From Atherinomorus stipes (Eukaryota > Chordata > Actinopteri > Atheriniformes > Atherinidae): a DNA stretch of 64,000 bases. The notes beneath the pieces were generated by a model. It saw only the letters and a program-made list of their open reading frames with translations, was not told the origin of the DNA and did not search any database. Where the stretch lies: NCBI GenBank assembly GCA_023101725.1, contig JALJCO010001385.1, forward strand, positions 124,001-188,000, written 5' to 3'. The position numbers and the translations under genes are program-made. How positions within the stretch are numbered: position 1 is the stretch's first letter; every line of letters starts with the position of its first letter. Of this stretch, positions 26,647-39,400 are shown piece after piece.

Positions 26647-27436
26647 CCATTAACCATTCTCTTTTCTTTTAATTTGTTAAGCAAATGTATTTGCCATTGC
26701 TGGATGCGTTTGTCCAAGGGTGAATTCTTGGGGACTTTGGCCCCTGAATGGCCTATAGCGGCATTCTGCCATTCACGCATTCATTAACTGAGGGGTGAGG
26801 AGTGAAAGGAGCGGCCTCGTATTTTCTCAAACTGAGGGGCCAGCATGGCGCTCCTCTTCCATGAGCCACAGGGGTCTCCCTACATATGTTCTCAACATCC
26901 AGCCATTGTCACATCTTCTGAAAAGCTCAAAAGGACATGACCCCCCTTCACACACAAAAAAAACAACACGGGCCAATAGTAACAACTGTTGGCTTTTAGA
27001 TTCAGTATAACAAAATTGCCCTCTCCCTCTCCCCTCCTAGTCTCCAAGGCTTTACTCTGACCCCACACTCTCTTGGGAGAAATCAGGGTGGTTCTCTTCA
27101 TGATGGTCCCAGATAGAAAGAAAACTTACTTCAGTTCAAATTTACCATCGATGCCAGCATTTAAGCTGAGAGAAGGTTCAGTTTTTTTTGCACTGTATTG
27201 ATCCCACAACACATGAAAAGACTGTGGAGGAGCCGTGATATCCCTGACCTCTTTTATGTTGAGGCCATATGTACATGCACTAGAGAGCACGTGAGCTGGC
27301 AACCTTAAAAGTCCCACATGTAATTGGCAAACGGCTGTACAGATCAGCTGGTGTTGGCTGGCAGAAGAGGGTCAGACTGTCTCTCCACTCCCTTCTTCTA
27401 TCCTCCCTCCCACTCTTTCTCTCTAATGCCACCCCC

Positions 27437-27439
<3 letters not shown>

Positions 27440-27468
<29 letters not shown>
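27440..27468. repeat. (CT)n microsatellite
   Basis: Fourteen perfect CT units form a pyrimidine-only stretch. It is likely polymorphic. Confidence 0.9.
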
Positions 27469-27472
<4 letters not shown>

Positions 27473-29775
27473 AGTTTCTGGATGTCTTCCAGCCACATTA
27501 GGGGAAGGGAAATCCCAGACTGTTGGTATAAGCTTTTCAATACTACAGGGAGATTATGTTATCAGAAAGGTAAACTTCACTGTTAGGGGTAAAATGTTCT
27601 GCTGCACTTCAAAAGCATAGACTACCAAACAGAATTAAGAACGCACCAAATATGTAGATAGAGGGAATATAAGACAGAAAAAAAGAAGGGATAAGAGAGG
27701 AGAAACAAAAATGCAGAAGAAGTTTTGCAACTGTTCCCAAAGTAATGCCCTTTTGTGTTTTGCAAAAGCAAACTCTAAAATTTACAATTAGCCCCTTGGC
27801 GCCCTTGGCCTTTCCTTCCCTCTCACCCCCCGCTAGCCCTTACTCACCCCTGTAAAGACAAGGGTCGGCCTTGCAATGAAAACAGGAAGCACTCAGATAC
27901 AAAGATACCACTCTGAGCTCTGGCCTTGTCTTTTGACTAGTGTAAACCTTCAGATACCTATGAAAATAAATAGGGGACCTCGGGAGCAGGGCAGACCAGC
28001 TGACAGTATCTGTGTATGTGTGAACTACAAGGAGGGAGGGAAGATCTGTGTGACATAAGGAGAGTGGTCAGTCAGATGAGTAAGTAGGTAGCTCTTTTAA
28101 GCATCAAGCGTCTCAGGTTCTGTGCTAGGCCACCCTTTGGCCTGGGTGTTTGGGGAAATGCTGTTAAGCTGCTAAGCCAGGTGTATTGGTCCCCTGGGCT
28201 CCTTGAAAAGGAAGTGATATATCCTTTGGTCATTTAGAGAGTCTTTGGTCTGTGAAGAAGAAGTGAATGCCCAGATGAGACATATTTATATGTCAGTAGT
28301 ATAAAACATCTTTGGCATTTATCTTCTTATATGCAACCCTCACACTGACTCTTAAACTATTACTGAAGTTATGAAAAGAAAATGGTAGACCTTTTTGCAA
28401 ACCTTGAAGAACATTTGCATTGGAGCTCAAACATGCCTGTGAAGCCACAGGAACCCCGCTAATACAGGCGATCACAAAAGTGCGGACCTTTGAGGAGTTG
28501 AGTGCATTGTGCTGCAAACATCATTAGATACACTACTGACAGTGCTCCACCCCCCGAACCCCCCAACACATACACGCACACCCAACCCAAGCCCAACATA
28601 GCATTAGTCTCCATGACAACAGGGTGTCATCGTCAGGTCGAGCTCTCCTGTGGGAGCTGCTCTCTCTGCCACCCTTTATAGACGCACATAAAAGAGCCAG
28701 CAAGGGTCATTCACAAGACATGGGCCCAGGCAAGGCCAAACCCTGGCAACGGATGTTTGTTCCATGTGATAAACAAGTGTACCAGTCCATCCCTAAAAAA
28801 TAGGAGAGGGCATGCTGTTTGTGTAGACTAAACAGTCAGTCCTGTAGTATCCCCAGTTAAAGCCTCTTCTAGTCTAATCCTTGTGTGCTGTTCCGTTACA
28901 AGCAGTATTTAACAAGTGGAGATGCACATCTGCAAACAGTTTGAAATACCCAAGCCTTTTCTCTTTTTATCCCGAACTGCCGAAAGCTGTTTATTTCATA
29001 TTTGTTGGTGCCTTCTTTTTTTCTTTCCCGTATACATGACTCATCATCTAGTCATTGTTTTAATGAATACACACTTCTGTTATTTCTAATCTAGTGTATT
29101 TACATGTATTTGTATAGTTTGACTAAACAGTATAACTTTTGAAAACCAGAAATTTATAAAGAACCTACTTTGTCTTTGTTTCAGTGATTGAGAATCAGTT
29201 TGCTTTTCCACCTCCTTTGGTTGTTTTGAGTTTGGATGAAGAGAGTATAGAGACAAAGGAGAAGCAGGGAGTGGGTTTTGGGATAAGAGTAGGGGTGGGG
29301 AGGGGGTAAAGAGGGGACTCCTAAGGGTCAAAGAGGTGGAAGCCTGGAGGAGGCCCACACACTAATCTGTCATGTGCTTGTTTGCCTCAGGAGCCCAAAA
29401 GTCAGTTCTCCAGTCACCCGTAGCAACCCAGGCGACGGTTTGGTTCACTGCCACTACCCAAATGTGTGACTATCAGTAGAAGACGTAGGAAAAAGAGTCA
29501 TCACATTGCCTCTGTGACAATGCCAGCTGCTGTGTGAGTGTTTGCAAAACAGATGTTAGTGACAAAATGACATAGTTTTGTCATGTTTATCACAGAAAGT
29601 CACTGGTAATGAGAGTGAAGGAGATCTTTGAGGGGGTCGAGGTTTGATGCCTAGCTATTGTTTAGTCACTATGTTCTAATGTCGGCTGCTCAGCGACCCT
29701 GGAAAACAGAGACACAAGCCACCTCTGTCTGCCATCTGTTCTTCCCCAGCCACTCCACCACAGAGGGGCTACCAC

Positions 29776-29810
29776 AGCAGTGACAGACCCTCACAGGGTC
29801 TGTCACTGCT
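29776..29810. repeat. Perfect inverted repeat, 15-bp arms, 5-bp spacer, MEIS motifs in both arms
   Basis: The left arm AGCAGTGACAGACCC (29776-29790) and right arm GGGTCTGTCACTGCT (29796-29810) are exact reverse complements around the spacer TCACA. Each arm carries the MEIS/TGIF core TGACAG (CTGTCA on the other arm). Pairing stops abruptly outside the arms. The stem is too short for a typical microRNA precursor. It could be a cruciform or RNA hairpin, or a paired TALE-protein site. The symmetry is certain; the function is unknown. Confidence 0.9.
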
Positions 29811-32614
29811 TTGAAATGAGTGAAATGATTCTTTATTTGACTCAAGAATTTCATCTGCCTTATCAGAAGATGTCAACATGTTTTCTTTTTTTTTTTCAAG
29901 AGAGAGGGAAAGCAGAGAACAGAATGAGAGCTTAGAAGGCATATCCAGTGACTTCCAATTTTCTCAGGCTGTGCAGTTATATGAGCTGCATCAAGTTTGC
30001 CGTCTCATTGCAAAGGAGTTCTGCTGTAACTTCCAAGTGCTGGTGGGTCACAGCACTATGACTGACAAAAGCCTTGTTTACAGTGTGCTTTTTCAGGAAT
30101 GGTAGCTGTTCCGGAGATTTAGTGCTGCATTTGAATGTAATAAGCTCTAATTCGTTTCATGCTCCGACATCAGACCTTTACACTTTGCCCCCTAATCCAG
30201 ATCTGTCACAGTTCCACTTCAAAGCCAACTAACCCCACATGGAATCCACTCACATATAAAGCATGCTGCATTAACTTTGCATACAGTGTGCCATGGGTGT
30301 ACGAAAAGTGCTTACATATTGTGTTGATTTTTGTTAGCTTTGTTTTGAACTTTTCAGTCCCATAGGTTTGCTTATTGAAAATTAGCATCATGCTGTTGTG
30401 CATTTGTAAATGTTGGGATACATGGATAGCCCCACCACTTCTCCTCCCATGCTTCCCCTAATTTCCATCCCTTCCTGTTCATTTTCATTCCTGCTGTTTG
30501 CATCTTAATGCAGGTTGTTTAATGAAGTAGCAGAGATGAGTGCTTTCGCCCAGGGACTGTTTACGACACATTTGCACTGTGTGGGGGTGATTAAGCTGTG
30601 TGAATATCTACAGTGTTTGCAACAAAAATAGAGAAACCTGTAAACCATATAAGAAAACAATACAGAAAAAGGGATAATGCTCCGTGAAATGTGATGCAAT
30701 ATCCATTTCTTTAAATAATGCTTTTACAAAAGGGGTGTCCTCATTGAAGAGAAGAAGCACAGCATGAGTTTGACTGGCCCCTGCAGAGGTGAATGCACAT
30801 GCCCTGACCACAGCAGACTACAAACAGAGTAAGGCCTGTGGAGGGCAGTGAGATTTATAAACTCACAGCTTTGAGCAGGGAGAGACTCCTCTAAGAACAC
30901 ACATGCACAAAGCTGACAAGACTTTTTTAAGGACTAATGCTCCGCTGAGAATAGACCCCAGGAACATTTCCCTGCTTTCAGCAGTTGTTTCTGTAGTCAT
31001 AACACTGATCCAGACTAGGACCAGGCTGAGTTGACTCTATGGGAAATAGGATAGAATGATGTCATTTTTAATAAGGACTCCATATGGTATTTAGTGATAG
31101 CATGACATACAGTACCCCTGGTGAAAAAAAAGAAGGCAAAAAGAAAAACAGGGTTATTAATATGGTGGTTGTTGATTCTGTACTGCTTTTAGTTTTTTCT
31201 ACACTTTTGGGGTCACCTTACTCATAACAAAAGGAGATTTTGGTTTCACATCTTTGAGCGCAGTTCCCTTAAATTACCCCTTACCCTTCCTGGGGTTCCG
31301 CCCTGTGGGCTAGTCTCATTGCCCCCATGCTTGATTGCGAGGTTGTGGCAAGAACTGTTAGAGCAGTGGCTGCAGCTTGCTGGGGACCATGGAGGCCAAT
31401 GAGATTCTGCTGCAGGCCTCTGAGCTGCCCCAGCTCTGCTTTGATATTCATCTCACACCAAGAGAAGGAAAATGCAAAAGGGAAAAGGAGCAGCACAAGT
31501 ATGGAAACAGCAAACCAGGCTAAAGAGGGGAGGGAGGCAGGAGAGAGGAAAGGTTGAGGGATGGAGGCACTGAGTAGAAATCAAAAACAGACCGTGTTTC
31601 ACTGTTTGGTTTGTCATGGGACCCTATAGCTGCACCAAATCTCACTCCTGCTATTTTGTGTGATTTTTCTCCCCTCCCTCCCTACTCTTCTCAAATGCAT
31701 GCTTTTGTTTTGCCCAATGCTCAGTCTAGAGGCAGGCAGTGGGATTCCTGCACAGTGGGGTCCTTATAACTGGGAGCCATGTCTCTTGTTCTCACCTCTT
31801 CCCCCCACTTCCTCACCTTTTCATTTTTTCCCCCATTGATATCCTCTTTTCCCCTCTCTGAACATATGGACTGGTTTTTAAGAGAGAACCTAGTCCACAT
31901 CAAAGACCAAGCCTGAGCGGGTCAATTTGTTGCTCCTTTCCCGACTCTTCCCCCTCCACCAACTACAATGATTCTCCCTGCACTCCAGCCATGTACGCAG
32001 AATGCTTCATTCCTAAAACATTTTTGACCAGCATATGTAACACTGAACCATGTGTCTTCAGTGTCTCTTCTCCATAAAGAGCAGACCTAGTTCACTTCAG
32101 ACCTCTGGATTTCTCTGTGGTCACATGCCCTCTAAGCTCATGTAATGCTATACAAATGAGCATGTGTGATAGATAGCAAAAATAGCTGTTCCACACACTG
32201 ATAAGAAAAAGCAGATGGATAAAGGAAGAAGGGAGCCAATGAAAAATCAAATAAAAGGCAAAATAAATATATAAATCCAAATCTGAGCAAAGCAGGTCTT
32301 GGCTCCAGATGTGAATCTCTGAATATTGATCGTGGGGAAAGCTAGTCCCCCATATCCCCAGGGCTGCAGCGGCAGACACACAAAGCACCTCTATAAAGCC
32401 CATAAACCAGCTTGTACAATTATTTAGATAAAGAGGGTGACAACAGCAGTGTATGCCTCCCAACCCAGAACCTCCTCCTTGGTTCTCATCCTCCTACTAC
32501 CACTGCTGCTCCGCCTTTCCCTTTTTTTTTCTTGTTTCTCATCCAACATGAAGACAGATAAATGTAAAATAAAAAAATAAAAAAAACTGAAGAAAAAAAG
32601 GGGGGCAGGGGTGC

Positions 32615-32790
32615 AAATGTGTAATTAGCCACACATTTCTGAATCCTCCTTAATGTTCATTACGGAAACCAGGGGCAATTACAAGTTCAAAGGGGTTTAG
32701 GGCACCCACAGCCCGCATAATCAGTCACAAATTAAGCACTGCTCATTTGTCATAGCACAGCATGCTCACAGAAACACAGGCATGCATATT
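32615..32790. promoter_or_regulatory. Candidate conserved intronic enhancer block
   Basis: Unique sequence with TGTAATTAGCC, CCTTAATGTTCATTACGG, GGGCAATTACAAG, CATAATCAGTCAC and AAATTAAGCAC. It is flanked on the left by a purine-rich low-complexity stretch. Called from composition only. Confidence 0.35.
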
Positions 32791-33829
32791 GTCAGTTGAG
32801 TCATAGACAGGCTGACAGGCATCAATTTTATATACAGGCACAAATCTCTGCAACCCCAAGGCTCAGAATAAGGCCGCCCAATCCTCTTATGCTCTGATGC
32901 TTTGTTTTCATTAGACAACGGCAAACACCACTGACACCTTCATCTTAGCTTGCTCAACATTATACTGTACCCTACTTGCATTCATCCTCTTATAAGTGTC
33001 CTGTTTGCGCTTAACAATCCCTGCCACCACCTGTCTCCATTCTTCTGCCCCTCTTCTTTTTAAACCTCTATCTTACTCTGCGTCTATCTCTCTCCACCTG
33101 GCTGTCTCTCTGCAACACGTGACAGTGTGTGTTTCATGTCTGTCCCCGGAGGTGTATCTCAGTTACCTCAGGGCCAGGGTCACAATGGCTAATCCTGTCT
33201 TCAGGTGGCTGTTTAGCACACTGAGAGGAGAGCTCGCCGAACCGGAGGTGAGCTCCTGTTACAGGACTCCCTGACCAGGGGTCATCTCCGACGTTGTCAG
33301 AATACACAGAAACATGCACACAGCTGCTGGCAGATAAGCAAAAAGGTTTTCAAATGCAAAGACAAAGTTTAAACACATAAGCACACTGAGCCTAATTATT
33401 TGTTGCAGCTGGCTCATGCTTCATCTCTCCATCCTGGTTGTTCTTTATCAGTCTACTGTACTACTCCTCATCTAGTCTTTCAGCATCTCCTCTCATTCCC
33501 AGATCAGTCTGAGTCTTGTTCACATTAGGATTCCCTGATATGATCTCCATGAAGATTTGCTCTAGTGGCCATGCGTTGCCTGTCCTGCCCGGCACCTTTA
33601 TTGTTTAAGCTGCTCTCACACAGGGGCACAGTCAGGTCTCTAGTGAATTGAATGGAGCCCTATCAAGTGTAGCTCAGCCTCAGCATAGTGGGAGAGGGAA
33701 CTCATTTTTCACTGAGGGAACGACATCCATCTCAGCAGCCAAACGCTGGCTGTTTCATTAAGTAGCCCATCCAGGCAGACAGATGTGTTCACCACACAGC
33801 CATGTTTGCCTATGCAAGAGCGTGTATTA

Positions 33830-34040
33830 ACCCACAATCCTTTGGGGGAGATTAATAGGCTACCAGCCCCTTTCCATTGATTATCTCCATGCTATTTTCC
33901 CCTCCTTTCCTTGGCTAGATATTAAAAACTAATGAAGCCTATTGAAAACGGGAACCGCGAGTCTCTTCACGGATCATTTTAGGTTATTTGGGCTCAAACT
34001 GAGAGGAATCTCTTTAAGACACAGTTAGAGTCGAATTAAG
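33830..34040. promoter_or_regulatory. Candidate conserved intronic enhancer block
   Basis: GAGATTAATAGGC, CATTGATTATCTCC, GATATTAAAAACTAATGAAGCC and GTCGAATTAAG occur in repeat-free sequence with an unusual CpG-containing core (GGGAACCGCGAGTC). Enhancer-like by appearance; untested. Confidence 0.3.
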
Positions 34041-35160
34041 AAAATAAATGTGGAGAGCAGTGTTGAAGAAGAAGAAAGACAAGAAAAAAAGTGTGACTGT
34101 AGAAAATGCGTGTTTAAGAAACTACAACTTCAATCTGACACATGGAGCTGAGACGTGGCAGATGTTAGCAATTCCACAACATAGCAAAGCATTCCTAGTG
34201 TTGGAACCCTGTCCTAATTGCCATAATGGAGGCAGTAAGCGCTGACAGTAATAGAGTCATGGGGATCCATCCCCAGCAACCTGAATTAGGGGCTGGTTGG
34301 CAGATCCACTTCAAGATGGTCTTTGTCAAAATAGACTTGTTTTTATCATCCATAAACCTGCTTAATCTTACTTTTTCTCACAGACTTCATCTGCAGCATG
34401 AGGGCCGTGTAATGTCAGAAGTAGGGGACTCAAGAGCAGAGGTTGAGTCTGCTTTGCTGAAGCAGAAGATGGAGTGGGGATGAGGTGTGTGAGATAGATG
34501 GGAGCAGGAGACCTGGGAGGTTAGTGAGCAAAGAGTTAAAAGCATCCATGTGATGGGCTCACCTCTGCACCAGGCCTGGTGAAAGGCGGCAGGGTGCTGC
34601 CGGGGAAAATGACTTCCTGAGACATTACCATCAATCACCAGACAGGTCAGGCCCCCCAATCCTGCCATGAGGACGGACGACAGAAGAGGGGGATGGGGGA
34701 TGGAGGATTTAGACTTGAGGGGACAAAAACAGAAAGGACGACTGTGGGGTAACAGAGTATTAACAATCTCTTCCTCTCACTGTCTGACTGTTTTATATCA
34801 TTCTCTACCTCTGCCTATCTTTTCTGTCATGCCTTTCTCTGTTTTTATTTTCCAGTCCTCCATAAAACGGCTACCCAGGCATTCAGGAATGGCCCCTGCT
34901 GGTCAGAGTCCTCTCCTCGGCTCAATTGCATCATTAATTATTCCGCAGGCAATGGGCTAGAAGCAAATCTAAAGAGAGGAGGAGAAATAGAGAGGGAGCA
35001 AAAGTGAGATGGGGAGATGGGGGACAGCTGTCTCACACCCCCAGTTGGTCTCTGTCTCTCTCTCTCTCTATCTCTCTCTCTCTCTGTAAATGAAGGATGG
35101 GAGAGGGGAGGGGCTTGGGTTACCTCAGTAAGCGGTTGTGTTACATTCCTGAGAAGGGAA

Positions 35161-35174
35161 GGGGGGGGGGGGGG
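35161..35174. repeat. Poly(G) run
   Basis: Fourteen consecutive G follow GAGAAGGGAA. The run length may be uncertain because of sequencing. Confidence 0.8.
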
Positions 35175-36390
35175 TGGTTCAACGAGTTGTTGAAAAGAAC
35201 ACAGACGCTTGTCAACAGCCTCTGAGCCGGGGAGCCATCATGCCTTGCGTTAGGCCTGTAGGTCAGTGACCTTCTGTTGCACATAGACAGAGAAAGGTAA
35301 AGACAAAAAAAGAAAAAAAAAAAAGAAAAAAGAAAATCCACCATAAGGTACGTGTCACCGCTTGTCTGTGGCAAGGGTCGGTCAGGAGTCTCAAAAATCT
35401 CAAAAGCTTTCCCTTTCTCTCATCACCCTTATAACACTGTACGTGAGCAGCGGGTGAGTATGTATGTGTGGATTATCTCCCAAAGCAATACAAGGAAGAC
35501 CAGCAGCAGACAGAGAGAGAAAAAGAAAACGGCAGCGCTGGCAGCCGTGCTAAAATGGCCCATTAGATTTAAGGAGTAAAAGTTCATCAGCTTTATTAAT
35601 GGGAAGGTATATAAATGAAGTATGAATTACCTGACTTTTATAGAGTGGCGAGAGTGAAACTGGAGTGTCTTATGATATAATGCTTTGGTGAGCTGTTCTG
35701 AGCGCTCTGATGAGCAGACTGCAGAGAGGAGGAGGAGGACGGAGAGAGGGAGAGAGAAAGACTGAAGTGTGCTGGGGTCCCATGAGTCCAGTGGCTGGAA
35801 GGTTGCCTGATTGTTGCTAACATGCGTAGCTGATCTGGTTAGCTTAGAGACAGGGACGTTTGTAGCTTCCAGGCTTATTCTTTGCGTGTCATTAGCTAGC
35901 ATTGTAAAAAATTGCCAGCACATTCATAAAAAAGGTCAGTCACATTTTATTGTTTTCTTCCAGATACACGCAGGCACAAATGAACATGTCTGCAGATGCA
36001 CATACACAAGCACATTTATAAACATACATGCATGCAAACAGACAGTAAATGCGTAAGGCATAAAGACACACACACATGCCAGAGCACAGTCAGACGCACA
36101 AAAACACACATGCTCCCCACCATCCTGTAATAAGCGGTAAGCTGAGCTAGCTGATGGTCATCCTCCCATGGGGCTGCTGGGTTGCTGCCAACTTCCTGCC
36201 TGCTTTGTCAGTGGATAAAGCGCCTAACAAACGAGAGGGCTGTAGCTAGGCAGGCCAGCCAGGTCAAAGGTCACCCTGGCCTCCGGGTAGGATTGAGCCT
36301 AAGACCACTGCAAGGGGAAAGAAAGAGAGGATGGAAGAATGCACTTAAAGATTCAATGCTATTAACCAGACCTAAAAGCTGCATGAGCCT

Positions 36391-36480
36391 TCTCTTCTCT
36401 TCTCTTCTCTTCTCTTCTCTTCTCTTCTCTTCTCTTCTCTTCTCTTCTCTTCTCTTCTCTTCTCTTCTCTTCTCTTCTCT
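36391..36480. repeat. (TCTCT)18 perfect pentanucleotide repeat
   Basis: Eighteen uninterrupted copies of TCTCT (90 bp) end at TTGGCAG. It is the largest tandem repeat in the window. The tract is pure pyrimidine on this strand, so it can form triplex (H-DNA) structures and is likely length-variable. Confidence 0.97.
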
Positions 36481-39400
36481 TGGCAGTAGTTTATAAAGGC
36501 ATTTTAACTCCTGTCACATGTCAACTGTCCTCTGAGGAACATTAAGAAAGCGAAAGATCCTGAGGGCATTTGTCAGTCCACACAGCCCTGTGCAGCCAGC
36601 CGCCCCTGGGTGTTGAGCAATGACAGGAGATATCTCCTTGACTCATACACTCCTAGATGAAAGGAGAGCTGAGAAGACTAGCATTTCTGAAAGGCAAAAA
36701 CTGTATTCAGTAAAAGAGAACAGACACAACAGGTAGGGATGGGGTGATGACTGATCAGGGCTTGGCTGGCTTTGTGCCATGGAAGTACTTGTGATCTCAG
36801 ATGAATGCACCTTTGGTTACCATCAGCTATGTTACTCCATCTTACTGACAGGGACATGATCTGAAGTGTTTGTCTGTCATGGTCCTATAAGAGCTTCCCT
36901 CAACAGAGGATAGTCAATAAGGGAGGCAGTGGAGGAGAAGAGGGAAAATGTTGCCTTTCACCCCAGCTGTGCATTCAGAGGGGGGGAAAATTTGACATGG
37001 TTGACTTGAACACATTTAGCATCATTAGCAAACAGGAAGTGTCCCCTGCAGTTGTTCTTTGGCAGGCAAGGGGGAGTTCCTGCCTGCAATGTAATGGACA
37101 AATGTTACCCACCATGTTTGCCTTTGATTTTTGACCTGCAAACAAAAATTGACATTACAAATGTCCTATGATATCTTCCAAATTGGCTTGACATTCCATA
37201 GTTGGCCCTGGGGCTTTCTTGTTTGTCCTGTGTAAGTGGCTGTGCTCTTGTTGTTGTATCCCGAGGCTCACTGCTAGAACATACTGGCCTTTTCTGGAGA
37301 ATGTGCAGCCTTAAAGAGACAGGGATATGTCAGGAGAAGAGAGGAATCAAGCTTAAAGAGGTGTTGGTTGTGTGTTTGAACACTTATTCTCATAAAGTTT
37401 GTGCTCAATGAAAGGGAGAACTGTCAAGTGGAAACTCTCAAGCTTCAATTTGAAGAGTGAGCAAACTCCCCACCTTCCTTTTCTCTTGCTTAGTCTGTGT
37501 ATCTATCCACAAATGAATCTGTCTCTATCCTAAATGAAGATCAGCTTTTCTTTGCTTTGACTTAGGAAGTTAAACAAAGTTTAGAACACAATAAGGAAAG
37601 AGGAGAGCCTGTATGCTAATATTAAGGTATTTTTCCAACAAGCTCTATCAACAGTCACAAGGTTACAAGCACTTTCCTTTCCTCATTGGCTTTCCATGTT
37701 TTCCGGGATTGCTTGTAAGCTTTGATCATTTAAAGCTAAACTTTTGTATCTGATTAATTAGTGAGGTATACATTTGCTAAGTTGAGATGACCTATACAAG
37801 CTGTGAATGGAATTCATCAAGTCAATTTTCCTTGGTCCAGAGTACTCAGTAAATCAGCTGAAAAAGTTGCTGCTTTTTTACAATGTGTACATACGTCATT
37901 AAACCAGCGCAGATGTTTATTCAGAGGCTTACTAGGTTTTAGCTGTTGCATGTGCTCCCAATGACTTTATGACTGGCAACAGTAACAAGTGGTGTGGATA
38001 TGGGGTTGTCCCATGCAGGAAAAAAGGGGTGGGTCCTTGGCTTTGACGAGCCCACCAGGCCTCTAATGATCTGCTTATAGGTCTTAAAAGTACCTCGCAA
38101 AGGCGAGACACCAATTACTTCTCACTTCCAACAAGCCGCATCATAGAAGAAGAACAGGAGAGTCATTTTAGAGAAGTATAAAGAAATGCGCCAAAGACTT
38201 TAAATGTATTGAAACTCAAAAGGAACAAAACTCTTTATGGGAGGATGATCTTTTGGCTCAGCTGTAGTCATTGCAACATGATGTTTTAAAGATGTCTTGA
38301 AAGCAAGTAGTGAGCGTGGCTGGGTGTTGACATCAGGCAAGCTGGAGAAGAGAGCAGAACAGAGCTGGGTGCCCCTGAGCAGGCAGTTACCACAACAAAG
38401 CCAACAGACTGGTCTGAAAACCAGGCCAAATTCCTGCCCTCTAGGACCTGGCTTAAAGCTTGAGCGGAAACTTTGAAAAAGGGGACGAGATGAGATGAGT
38501 GGAGCGGAGAGGAGAGGGGAAGGGGTGGAGTGAGGAGGATAGGGGAAGAGGGCAGAGGGTTTAGTAGCAAGGAAAGAGTTGATGTTGGGGTCTACTGACT
38601 GTGGAGGGAGATTGACATAAATGATAGAAATAGAGAGAAGACCAGGCTTCCACTTTGAGGATTGAAAATTTCTGCTTCTTTCTCACAAGCAGAGGGGAAG
38701 GAATGTTTTGGCAAAAGAAACCATGTATTCAATCTGATGATTAGATAGGCACATCATCATTGCTGCAGGCCACAAATGGGACCCAGTCTGCACAACAAGC
38801 ACAGCTGTCGGCAAATTCCAATAAATCTATGTGTTAACATCAGTTGATATTTATTTGGGAGTCTTTTACAGATTTTCAGGTAGATCGTGAGTACATTTTT
38901 AACAACTTTAATGTCTGTAATAAAAGTGATACCTTTTTTTATTCCACTATACATGATAACAATTGGGCATGTTCCCTAAACATTCCATTTCTAAGACTAG
39001 AGGTGCATTGGGATTGTGTGGGAGTTATTGCTATTTAGCCTCATGAAGCATGGTGCAATCAAATGCCTATATCTTGAACATCCTCCCAGGCTCCTTCCTC
39101 ACCCTCTCCCTCCATTCACGCCCCCCCTTTTTGTCTCCCCTCTCCCACTTTTACTCTTGCTGTAGCTTGGCAAGCAAGCAGGGCAGTTATGCCGTAGAGC
39201 CTCTCTACAACCTTGCACTGTCTCCAGTGAACATAAATTAATGGTGTAGAGCAAACAGGCTGCTGGCTGAGGTCCAGGAACTGGCTTCAGGAGCCCAGCC
39301 AGCGATTGTTGTGGGAGGCCGTGGCAGCAACAGCGGTAGTAGTACTGATGCACTGCCAACCAGCCTACCAGCCAGCCAGTCAGAGAGGCAGACAGACAGA

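Noticed and set aside
29776..29810. microRNA precursor at the perfect inverted repeat
   Set aside because: A 15-bp stem with a 5-base loop and no extended pairing is too short for a normal microRNA hairpin, so it is reported only as an inverted repeat.
36182..36496. Open frame with a SLLFSSLLFSS repeat protein
   Set aside because: It is the direct translation of the TCTCT microsatellite.
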